Of a DNA stretch of 13,747 bases, positions 6,998-13,435 are shown one piece after another. Origin of the DNA: an uncultured Bilophila sp. (GTDB lineage Bacteria > Desulfobacterota > Desulfovibrionia > Desulfovibrionales > Desulfovibrionaceae); assembly GCA_959604115.1 (NCBI GenBank), contig CAUHBW010000055.1, positions 1 to 13,747 of the forward strand. Reading direction: 5' to 3'. Within the stretch, counting starts at the first letter, position 1. Every line of letters starts with the position of its first letter. The position numbers and the translations under genes were made by a program. The notes beneath the pieces were generated by a model that ran no database searches, had not been told where the DNA came from, and worked only from the letters and a program-made list of their open reading frames with translations.

Positions 6998-9900
6998 ATG
7001 AACGTACGCGAGGAAAGTGCCGCCCGAGCCCTGATCCAGGGGTTCCTGAAAGACTCCGTCCCCGAATATATCAAGGATACGGGGCAGGAAATCCTGAACG
7101 GAGGCGGCGTCCACAAGCTGACCATCCGTAAAGAGGGCGACGGCTGGGACGTGGAAGGCATCGTGCAGGGCGAGGACTTCCAGAACTATTCACCCCACCT
7201 GCTGCTGCATCTGGGCGATTCCCAGATCTCCTACAATTGCAACTGCCATGAAGCCTTCATGGGCGTCTGCCGACACGTCGCCGCCGCGGCCCTGAAGATG
7301 CACGCCGATCTCGACAAGGACTACGGCGCGCCCGAGGAGCCGCAGCGTCTCAATACCGAATGGCGCCAGAGTTTCCGCAACTTCTTCTCCAGTTCTCTGG
7401 AGCCGGAAACCGGACGCCACTACTTCATTTTCCGGTTCTATCCCGAACCGGGGCGGCTCATCGTAGCCCTGTTCCGGGCCCGCCAGAACAAGACGGGCCT
7501 CTCCTCCGTGCATCAGGAAACCTCGCTGGAGCAGATCCTCCGCAATCCCGAATGGTGCGACCAGTCCCCGCAGCTCTTGCAGGTGGCCCGCCAGATCGGG
7601 CACTACCTCGACTATTACGGGCACCGGATCGAAATCCCCGAGGGCCTCGTGTCGTGGTTCTTCTGGGCCATCCGGCGGGAATACTACATGTTCTGGAAGG
7701 ACACCGACATCCCGTGCACCATCGTGAGCACCCCGCTCACCGTGAAGCTCCGTCCCGGTCTCGACGAGGACGGCCTGCGTTTCGACGTGCTCCTCCAGCG
7801 CGGCGACAAGAAGCCCTTCTCCATTTCGGACGAGGACAGCGAAATCACCTTCCACGGGCAGATGCCCCTGTGGGTGTGCTGGAACCAGAGCTTCTACCCG
7901 GTGCAGACGAGCCTTTCGCCCTCGCTGGTCAAACAGCTCGTCGCCAACCATCCGGTGGTCCCGCAGGACAACATCTCCGAATTCCTCGATCGGGTATGGG
8001 CTCGCCTGCCCGCCTCCGAACTCTACGAGCCGGACGAATTCCTCAAGATCATGGGGCCCATCTTCCAGCCCGCGACCTACGATCCCAAGCTGTTCCTCGA
8101 CGAGGAGGGCAGCCTGCTCACGCTTGAGGTGCAGAATACCTACGAGACGGTGCACGGCGAATTCATTTTGCCCGGCCCGAACCCGGATTTCCAGACCGGC
8201 AGCTATGTCTTTGAAGGACATACCTTCCTCGTACGCCGCGACCAGACGGAAGAGGCCGCGCTCATGGCGCAGCTCGCGGAAATGCACTTCCAGCCCAGAA
8301 GCAACAAGCTGTGGTTCATGGAGCCGGAAGAAGCCATCGCCTTCCTGCTGGACTCCTACCCCACGCTGGTGGAAAACTGGCGCGTGTACGGGGAAAAGGC
8401 GCTCACCCGCTATAAGGTGCGCATGTCCCAGCCCGTCATTTCCGCCAAGGTGGAAAGCAACGAAAAGGAAAAGTGGTTCACCCTCGACATCGACGTGGAG
8501 TACGACGGACAGCATCTGCCGCTCGAACGCATCTGGAAGGCGTGGGTGCGCGGCCGCCGCTACGTGCAGCTCAAGGACGGCTCCTATACGAGCCTGCCCG
8601 AATCGTGGCTGGAAAAGCTGGCCCACAAGCTGCAGGCCCTCGGCTTCGATCCCACCAAGCCGCCCAAGCACCAGTTCAAGCAGTTTGAAGCGCCCGTGCT
8701 CGACAACCTGCTCGACGATCTGCCCAATGCGGAAACCGACTCCTTCTGGAATTCCCTGCGCGAAAAGGTGCGGAACTTCACCGAAGTGGAGCCGGTCAAT
8801 ACCCCGAAGGGCCTCAACGCCACGCTCCGCAACTACCAGCTGCAAGGCGTGTCGTACCTGAACTTCCTCAGCGAATACGGCTTCGGCGGCATCCTCGCGG
8901 ACGAAATGGGCCTCGGCAAGACCATCCAGACCCTGTCGTTCATCCAGCACATGGTCAACAACGGGAACGAGGGGCCGAACCTCATCGTGGTGCCCACCTC
9001 CGTGCTGCCCAACTGGGAGCGCGAATCGGAGAAATTCGTGCCGCGCCTCAAGCGGCTGATCATCTACGGCACGCGCCGCGAGGGCATGTTCCGCAAGGTG
9101 GCGGATTCCGACATCGTGGTGACGACCTACGCCCTGCTCCGCCGCGACCTTGAGGAGCTGGAGAAGCACTACTTCAACTCGATCATCCTCGACGAAGCGC
9201 AGAACATCAAGAACCCGAACACGATCACGGCGCGCTCCGTGCGTTCCATCAAGGCCCGGATGCGCCTGTGCCTGTCCGGTACGCCCATCGAAAACAACCT
9301 GTTCGAACTGTGGTCGCTGTTCGAGTTCCTCATGCCCGGCTTCCTCGGCTCGCAGCACGCGTTCCAGCGCGGCGTGGTCAAGCCGATCCGCGACGGGGAC
9401 GGCGAGAGCCTCGAATACCTGCGTTCGCGCGTGAAGCCGTTCATCCTGCGCCGTACCAAGGCCGAGGTCGCCAAGGATCTGCCGCCGAAGATCGAGAACG
9501 TGACGTACTGCAACATGACGGACGAGCAGGCGGAACTCTACTCCGCCCTGACCCGCAAGCTCCGGGATCAGGTGCTCGCCGACGTGGAGAGCAAGGGCAT
9601 GGCCAAGAGCCAGATGTCCATTCTGGACGCCCTGCTCAAGCTGCGCCAGATCTGCTGCCACCCGCGCCTGCTCAAGGTGGACATGCCCGGCTTCTCGACC
9701 GGCAGCCTGCCCTCCGGCAAGTTCGAGGCGTTCAAGGACATGATCTTCGACGTGGTGGAAGGCGGGCACAAGGTGCTGGTCTTCTCCCAGTTCGTGCAGA
9801 TGCTCCAGATCATCCGCGGCTGGCTCCAGCTCACGGACATCCCCTTCTGCTATCTGGACGGCACCAGCAAGGATCGTCTCGATCAGGTGGACCGTTTCAA

Positions 9901-10219
9901 CAGCAGCCCGGACATCCCAATCTTCCTCATCTCCCTGAAGGCGGGCGGCACGGGCATCAACCTGACCTCGGCGGACTACGTCATCCACTACGATCCGTGG
10001 TGGAACCCCGCCGTGGAAAGTCAGGCCACCGACCGCACGCACCGCATCGGCCAGACGCGGCAGGTGTTCTCCTACAAGCTGATCTGCCAGAACACCGTGG
10101 AGGAGAAGATCCTCAAGCTTCAGGAAATGAAGCGCGGCGTCGCCGAAGCCGTCATCCCCGGTCAGGACACGTGGAAGTCCCTGACCAAGGAAGACCTCGA
10201 AATGCTGTTTGAAGTGTAA
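6998..10219 (+). CDS. SWIM zinc-finger SNF2-family DEAD/DEAH-like helicase
   Basis: This 1073-residue protein is a bacterial SNF2 (Swi2/Snf2, helicase superfamily 2) ATPase that probably translocates on or remodels DNA-protein complexes. An N-terminal SWIM zinc finger is visible: C81, C83, C91 and H93 in YNCNCHEAFMGVCRH. A long middle part (about 110-590) has no diagnostic motif and corresponds to the bacterial SNF2-associated region. The helicase core follows: Walker A DEMGLGKT (K641), DEAQ box at 732-735, SGTP at 760-763, the second RecA lobe with VLVFSQF and LISLKAGGTGINLT, and motif VI QATDRTHRIGQ (R1013, R1016). All ATPase motifs are intact. The ATG at 6998 has AAGGA 11 bases upstream; ATG 6971, nine codons earlier, is an alternative with poorer spacing and rarer codons. 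It appears monocistronic and is divergent from the binding-protein gene. Roles in repair or transcription recycling are possible but not shown. Confidence 0.92.
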   Translation: MNVREESAARALIQGFLKDSVPEYIKDTGQEILNGGGVHKLTIRKEGDGWDVEGIVQGEDFQNYSPHLLLHLGDSQISYNCNCHEAFMGVCRHVAAAALKMHADLDKDYGAPEEPQRLNTEWRQSFRNFFSSSLEPETGRHYFIFRFYPEPGRLIVALFRARQNKTGLSSVHQETSLEQILRNPEWCDQSPQLLQVARQIGHYLDYYGHRIEIPEGLVSWFFWAIRREYYMFWKDTDIPCTIVSTPLTVKLRPGLDEDGLRFDVLLQRGDKKPFSISDEDSEITFHGQMPLWVCWNQSFYPVQTSLSPSLVKQLVANHPVVPQDNISEFLDRVWARLPASELYEPDEFLKIMGPIFQPATYDPKLFLDEEGSLLTLEVQNTYETVHGEFILPGPNPDFQTGSYVFEGHTFLVRRDQTEEAALMAQLAEMHFQPRSNKLWFMEPEEAIAFLLDSYPTLVENWRVYGEKALTRYKVRMSQPVISAKVESNEKEKWFTLDIDVEYDGQHLPLERIWKAWVRGRRYVQLKDGSYTSLPESWLEKLAHKLQALGFDPTKPPKHQFKQFEAPVLDNLLDDLPNAETDSFWNSLREKVRNFTEVEPVNTPKGLNATLRNYQLQGVSYLNFLSEYGFGGILADEMGLGKTIQTLSFIQHMVNNGNEGPNLIVVPTSVLPNWERESEKFVPRLKRLIIYGTRREGMFRKVADSDIVVTTYALLRRDLEELEKHYFNSIILDEAQNIKNPNTITARSVRSIKARMRLCLSGTPIENNLFELWSLFEFLMPGFLGSQHAFQRGVVKPIRDGDGESLEYLRSRVKPFILRRTKAEVAKDLPPKIENVTYCNMTDEQAELYSALTRKLRDQVLADVESKGMAKSQMSILDALLKLRQICCHPRLLKVDMPGFSTGSLPSGKFEAFKDMIFDVVEGGHKVLVFSQFVQMLQIIRGWLQLTDIPFCYLDGTSKDRLDQVDRFNSSPDIPIFLISLKAGGTGINLTSADYVIHYDPWWNPAVESQATDRTHRIGQTRQVFSYKLICQNTVEEKILKLQEMKRGVAEAVIPGQDTWKSLTKEDLEMLFEV

Positions 10220-10224
10220 AAAAA

Positions 10225-10296
10225 TGGAGGGGGAAACTTTCTGGAGAAAGCTTCCCCCTCCAAGCCTTCCCCTCTCCCTTCAAAGAAGTTCATAGG
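10225..10296 (-). repeat. dispersed palindromic repeat, copy 3 (inverted orientation)
   Basis: Read on the minus strand this copy runs aacttctttgaagggagagg, then ggaaggcttggagggggaag, then ctttctccagaaagtttccc, the same order as copies 1 and 2. Its inverted repeat (10225-10241 with 10246-10262) has one mismatch and a 4-nt loop. It begins 5 bp after the helicase stop codon. Seven A's at 10218-10224 become a T-run after the hairpin on the minus strand, so it could act as an intrinsic terminator for leftward transcription. Confidence 0.7.
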
Positions 10297-10373
10297 GGGC
10301 AACGGCGGATCGGGCGGTGCGTCGAAACGCGGATGTTTTTTCGAAATTTTGACGTTCTCAAAGACATATTCCA

Positions 10374-10407
10374 TAAAAAAGGCGACCTTTCGGTCGCCGT
10401 TCTTTTT
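10374..10407. terminator. bidirectional intrinsic terminator between helicase and regulator
   Basis: A 7-bp GC-rich stem (ggcgacc at 10381-10387, ggtcgcc at 10392-10398) has a tttc loop. It is preceded by an A-run at 10374-10380 and followed by gttcttttt. It lies between the convergent helicase (+) and MucR/Ros (-) genes, so it can terminate transcription from both sides. Confidence 0.9.
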
Positions 10408-10460
10408 GCGGAGCATCTCCCGCTTCTCACGAGACGCAACCCTCGCGCGCAAACGTGGCG

Positions 10461-10575
10461 AGGGATTCCGTCAAAAGTCCGCGGAAGAAGAGGGTGGGGG
10501 GAGCCGCGTGGCGGGTCCGGGGGAGGGAATGAGGAAGCGTGAGGGTGTCCCCTTCGTCCGGAGTCCCTCCCCCGG
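10461..10575 (+). repeat. dispersed palindromic repeat, copy 4 (divergent)
   Basis: This is a degenerate copy: agggattccg, tcaaaagtc, gaagaagagggtgggggg, then an inverted repeat with 12-bp arms ccgggggaggga (10517-10528) and tccctcccccgg (10564-10575) around a 35-nt loop. It lies 4 bp beyond the stop of the MucR/Ros gene. The core palindrome gaaactttct seen in copies 1 and 3 has been lost, which makes this the oldest-looking member. Confidence 0.55.
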
Positions 10576-10579
10576 TTTG

Positions 10580-10984
10580 TTATTCTTCAACCTTACGGCG
10601 CTTTTCCCAAAGTTTCATGTCCTTCATTTTCTTGCGGCGCTCGCGCTGGAGGCCCTTGCAGACGAGCGGGGTATCCTTCTTGAGGCCCCACTTTTCCCGG
10701 TACTCGGCGGCGTCGAGGCCGTGGCTGGCAAGATGCTTGCGGGTCAGGATCTTGAAGGTCTTCCCGCACTCCAGACAGGTGATGGACTTTTCCTTGATGG
10801 ACTTGCGGGGATCGCTCTGCACGTCGGCGCTGGCAAGCTCCTCAACGCAGCTTTCGCCTTCGGCCACGTTCTTGATGTCGGAAGAAAGACGACGCACCAT
10901 GGAAATGATTTCATCTTCCGCCATGATGCGTACGCTGGCCTGTGCCTTGACGATGTCCAATGCCTCTTTCAAATAATCATCCAT
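10580..10984 (-). CDS. MucR/Ros family zinc-finger transcriptional regulator
   Basis: This 134-residue protein belongs to the prokaryotic C2H2 zinc-finger regulators of the MucR/Ros family, which bind AT-rich DNA. In alphaproteobacteria they control exopolysaccharide, motility and virulence genes; the role in this lineage is not known from sequence. The diagnostic block is ITCLECGKTFKILTRKHL and ASHGLDAAEYREKWGL, with zinc ligands C70, C73, H84 and H88. It is followed by a very basic tail (RERRKKMKDMK). The first 60 residues, an acidic helical segment, match the usual N-terminal oligomerisation part. The start is ATG at 10984, with a strong GAGGAGG seven bases upstream (10998-10992). The length is typical. 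It appears to be a single-gene unit, preceded by a long non-coding region and ended by repeat copy 4 and the 10374-10407 terminator. Confidence 0.92.
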   Translation of the reverse strand: MDDYLKEALDIVKAQASVRIMAEDEIISMVRRLSSDIKNVAEGESCVEELASADVQSDPRKSIKEKSITCLECGKTFKILTRKHLASHGLDAAEYREKWGLKKDTPLVCKGLQRERRKKMKDMKLWEKRRKVEE

Positions 10985-11585
10985 CAGGATGCCTCCTCGG
11001 AACAGCGGTGTCCAAAAAGGTTGTGCCTGAACGCGGGAACCTCTCCCGCATTCACTCCCCCCGAGCTCCCTCGTACGCCATCACCCGCGCCTTCCCACCC
11101 CTTGGGACGACGCGGACTCTCCGGGAACAGGAGGACGAACGCTCTTCCGGCGGGTACCCCTACCCTCCGGCTCCTGTTTTCGATGCCGCAGGCATCTCAG
11201 TTCCCTGTATTTCGTACTCGGACTCTCTGCACAACGAGCCACTTAAAACCGTATTTTGTCCAGTATTGCACGAGGGCATGGCCAATGCAACTGCTTTTCG
11301 CGCACATCCATGATATGTTGCGACGTCCAACACCCCGTTTCCATGCAGGAAAACTTCGGTATCGCCGTATAGCGCGAAAAACGGCCGCGACCGAAGACAC
11401 GGCGACGCAGTAAAACGCGCCTCGCCCATGTCGCTTTGCAATACCATGTCGTCAGGAGGAGAGTAAACGGGAGTTTACAGTTTTCTAAACAGGATAACGC
11501 AACGTATCAAAGCGAAGCGTCCGCCGTCGCGCGCGAGGAGATCCCCGCGCACACGGCGGACGCGAAAACGGAAGCTTGCCCCGAA
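10985..11585. other. 600-bp gap without a convincing gene
   Basis: This lies between the start of the MucR/Ros gene and the stop of the NifA-like gene. Short open frames exist on both strands, including a 95-codon minus-strand one at 11447-11160, but none has a Shine-Dalgarno sequence or a recognisable motif. The 11200-11500 part is AT-richer than its surroundings. Visible structures: a 6-bp hairpin gcggga/tcccgc at 11033-11049 in the regulator's probable leader; a compact dyad gatgcc-gca-ggcatc at 11182-11196; gtaaac-ggga-gtttac at 11463-11478 beside an isolated AGGAGG (11455-11460) with no start codon after it; and ccgccgt/acggcgg arms at 11521-11559 beyond the NifA-like stop, a possible weak terminator lacking a T-run. 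It may hold the MucR/Ros promoter and autoregulatory sites or an unannotated small RNA. Confidence 0.45.
10992..10998 (-). promoter_or_regulatory. strong ribosome-binding site of the MucR/Ros gene
   Basis: GAGGAGG on the minus strand, seven bases before the ATG at 10984. It is the best Shine-Dalgarno match in the window and fixes the start of this gene. Confidence 0.8.
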
Positions 11586-13178
11586 TCAGGCATAGGCCCG
11601 TGGATCAATGTTGTATTTCTTCACCTTGTAGTTGACAATCCGATAGCTGACCTGCAAATCGCGGGCGGCCTGCAACATGTTGCCGTGCGCGTGTTGGAGG
11701 GCGTCAACAAGAAGCTCCTGCTCAAAACGCGCCACCGCGTCGTTGAACGGCAAAGCCGTCCGCTTGTCGTCGGAAGTCTGGAGGGATTGCGGCAGGTGCG
11801 CGGCCCGCAGAACGAGATCGTCGCAGACCTGCACGGCCTGCTCCATGCACTGCGCCAGTTCCTCGGCATTGCCGGGCCAGGGATACTGCGCGAGCAGTTC
11901 CTGCGCGGGCGTGGAAATGCGTTCCACCGTGCGCCCCGCCGCCTCGGCGGACGCCTTGAGAAAAAGATCGGCCAGCGGAAGGATGTCCTCGGTCCGCTCG
12001 CGCAGCGGGGTGAGCGTGATCGGGAACACCGCGATGCGGTTGTACAGATCCTCAAGAAACCGCCCCTTGGCGACCAGTTCCTCCAGATCGGCCGAGGAGG
12101 AGCACACCAGCCGGACGTCCACCTCCACCGGCTGCCCTCCGCCCACGCGCACGACCGCCTGCTCCTGAAGCACATGAAGCAGCTGCGTCTGAAGCGACAA
12201 GGAAAGGCAGTCGATGTCCTCAATGAACAGCGTGCTGCAATTGGCAAGCTCGAACAGACCTTTGCGAGTCTGCACCGCGCCGGGGAACGCGCCCTTGCGG
12301 TACCCGAGCAATTCCCGCTCGGCCTGTTCCACGGTGAGGGCGTCCGGCCCGGACTCTCGGAGACGCGACGCGTAGAAACGCACCAGCGGCAATTCGTTCC
12401 GCACGCTGGCGGCATGGATGAACGCCGCCACGCGGGCCTTTCCCGTTCCCGGCTCGCCGCGCAGCAGCACCGGGCCGCGCCCGTGCCCGGCATAGCTGGC
12501 CTGTTTCAACGCCTCGCACATGCTTTCGGACACCGCGATCATCCCGCCGTCCAGATCGCCCGCCGCATGCGGCCTGTCCCCTCGCCGCTCGGCGAGCCGC
12601 TGCTGGCGGGCCATGTCGTCCTGCAGATAGGTGGCCTGCGCCGCGATCATGCCCGCGACGACCTCCAGAAAACAGCGATGCTGCTCCAGCACCTCGCGCG
12701 ACGCCCGGGGCGTGTCCACGCTCAGAACGCCGATGACCTTGCGGGCGGCCTGCTCCCGTCCCGGCTCCCAGCCCAACTGCGGGGCCAGCACCGGCACGCT
12801 GAGAAAGGCCAGCGAAGACAACTCCTCATCGGTACGGACAAAAAATTTGCTCAGAAAAACAGGATGTCCCTTGAGGCATTCCACAATGACGGGCTTCCCC
12901 GTCACAAACACCTGCCCGGTCACGCCCATGCCCGGTTCGTACACCACCTGCCCGCTGCGCGGCGCGCCGTCGGCGACGCACAGCCGCAGGGTCCGCGTTT
13001 CCGGGTCGAAGATGACCAGATGGGGGCGAAGAAAACCGTGCCGCTCCGCCAGAAGCGCCAGCAGAGATTTGAGCGAAGACTGAAAACCCCGTTGCGGCCC
13101 CATTCCGGCGGCGATGCGCTGCAAGGTTTCCATATACGGGACAGGATTCATGAGTTCGGAAACGGACTGTTCGGACAT
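11586..13178 (-). CDS. NifA-like GAF-AAA+-Fis regulator with degenerate sigma-54 activator motifs
   Basis: This 530-residue protein has the layout of NifA-type enhancer-binding proteins: an N-terminal GAF domain (about 20-185, with the MGVTGQVFVTGKPVIV block), an AAA+ domain (about 210-445) and a C-terminal Fis-type helix-turn-helix (about 485-525, NMLQAARDLQVSYRIVNYKV). Such proteins bind upstream DNA and hydrolyse ATP to open sigma-54 promoters. Walker A is intact (GEPGTGK, 241-247). Several key residues are not: the GAFTGA loop is GAFPGA (296-301), Walker B ends ED (320-321) instead of DE, the sensor I Asn is Ser362, the first arginine of FRxDL is Leu375 (R381 remains), and the sensor II Arg in WPGN-RE-L is Glu439. 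Canonical activity is therefore doubtful; it may act as a nucleotide-responsive repressor or sigma-70 regulator. No Shine-Dalgarno sequence precedes ATG 13178 or the in-frame ATG 13151. A terminator separates it from the upstream iorB-type gene. Confidence 0.88.
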   Translation of the reverse strand: MSEQSVSELMNPVPYMETLQRIAAGMGPQRGFQSSLKSLLALLAERHGFLRPHLVIFDPETRTLRLCVADGAPRSGQVVYEPGMGVTGQVFVTGKPVIVECLKGHPVFLSKFFVRTDEELSSLAFLSVPVLAPQLGWEPGREQAARKVIGVLSVDTPRASREVLEQHRCFLEVVAGMIAAQATYLQDDMARQQRLAERRGDRPHAAGDLDGGMIAVSESMCEALKQASYAGHGRGPVLLRGEPGTGKARVAAFIHAASVRNELPLVRFYASRLRESGPDALTVEQAERELLGYRKGAFPGAVQTRKGLFELANCSTLFIEDIDCLSLSLQTQLLHVLQEQAVVRVGGGQPVEVDVRLVCSSSADLEELVAKGRFLEDLYNRIAVFPITLTPLRERTEDILPLADLFLKASAEAAGRTVERISTPAQELLAQYPWPGNAEELAQCMEQAVQVCDDLVLRAAHLPQSLQTSDDKRTALPFNDAVARFEQELLVDALQHAHGNMLQAARDLQVSYRIVNYKVKKYNIDPRAYA

Positions 13179-13191
13179 AAGCGTATAAAGG

Positions 13192-13203
13192 CAAAAAGGG
13201 GCG
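13192..13203. repeat. 12-nt direct repeat, left copy
   Basis: caaaaaggggcg is identical to 13402-13413. The two copies bound a 198-bp hairpin-rich segment (13204-13401). On the minus strand this copy gives a CCCC-TTTTT tract about 15 bases before the regulator's start codon, which could form a weak attenuator-like hairpin with the GGGG at 13215-13218. Confidence 0.5.
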
Positions 13204-13401
13204 AAGCCAAACCTCTCCCCTCATGCGGTCTTGGGGCCTTTCGCGGCCCTGTTGTCAAGCCGGGAATCCCGGCCCCCCGGAACCGCGGCAGGCGCGGCCT
13301 TCCTAAAGACGCCGTGGGAGCCCCCCGGCGTTTCCGCTTAGGAAGTCCGGGGACGTTCCCCCCGGACGCCGGAGGCTCTCCCGCGGGAACGTCCCCGGAC
13401 T
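13204..13401 (-). other. hairpin-rich non-coding segment upstream of the NifA-like gene
   Basis: Three dyads lie in a row. Gccggga-a-tcccggc at 13259-13273 is a 7-1-7 dyad. Hairpin A at 13299-13345 has arms cttcctaa/ttaggaag plus acgccg/cggcgt and an 11-nt loop. Hairpin B at 13344-13401 has perfect 17-bp arms agtccggggacgttccc/gggaacgtccccggact and a 24-nt loop. The loop of A (gagcc, 13318-13322) is complementary to the loop of B (ggctc, 13374-13378), so a kissing interaction is possible. The segment would be the leader of the NifA-like gene if transcription starts inside or upstream of it. A TTGACA hexamer is present on the minus strand at 13258-13253, but no good -10 is spaced from it. No known riboswitch was recognised. 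Confidence 0.5.
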
Positions 13402-13402
13402 C

Positions 13403-13425
13403 AAAAAGGGGCGGAAACCCGCCCC
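13403..13425 (-). terminator. intrinsic terminator of the iorB-type gene
   Basis: Read on the minus strand: GGGGCGG, loop GTTT, CCGCCCC, then TTTTT. The stem is 7 bp (13425-13419 with 13414-13408) and the T-run is 13407-13403. It starts 11 bp beyond the stop codon of the iorB-type gene and separates that gene from the NifA-like regulator. Confidence 0.9.
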
Positions 13426-13435
13426 CGGCAATCAC

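Noticed and set aside
6694..7161. Upstream extension of the binding-protein frame to 7161
   Set aside because: It would overlap the helicase start and bury a clear signal peptide beginning at 6693.
7190..10042. 950-codon minus-strand open frame antisense to the helicase
   Set aside because: Same codon-bias artefact; the plus strand carries intact SNF2 motifs throughout.
6998..10219. Helicase as part of an anti-phage defence island
   Set aside because: The neighbours are housekeeping genes (rel, peptide-binding protein, MucR/Ros), with no nuclease, methylase or integrase.
11250..11300. Possible sigma-54 (-24/-12) promoter around tggccaatgcaactgc
   Set aside because: The GG-to-GC spacing is 11 rather than 10 bases on the plus strand and 12 on the other, so it does not fit the strict consensus.
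11160..11447. Small minus-strand gene of 95 codons in the gap
   Set aside because: No Shine-Dalgarno sequence (the bases before its ATG are pyrimidine-rich), no motif, and mixed codon use.
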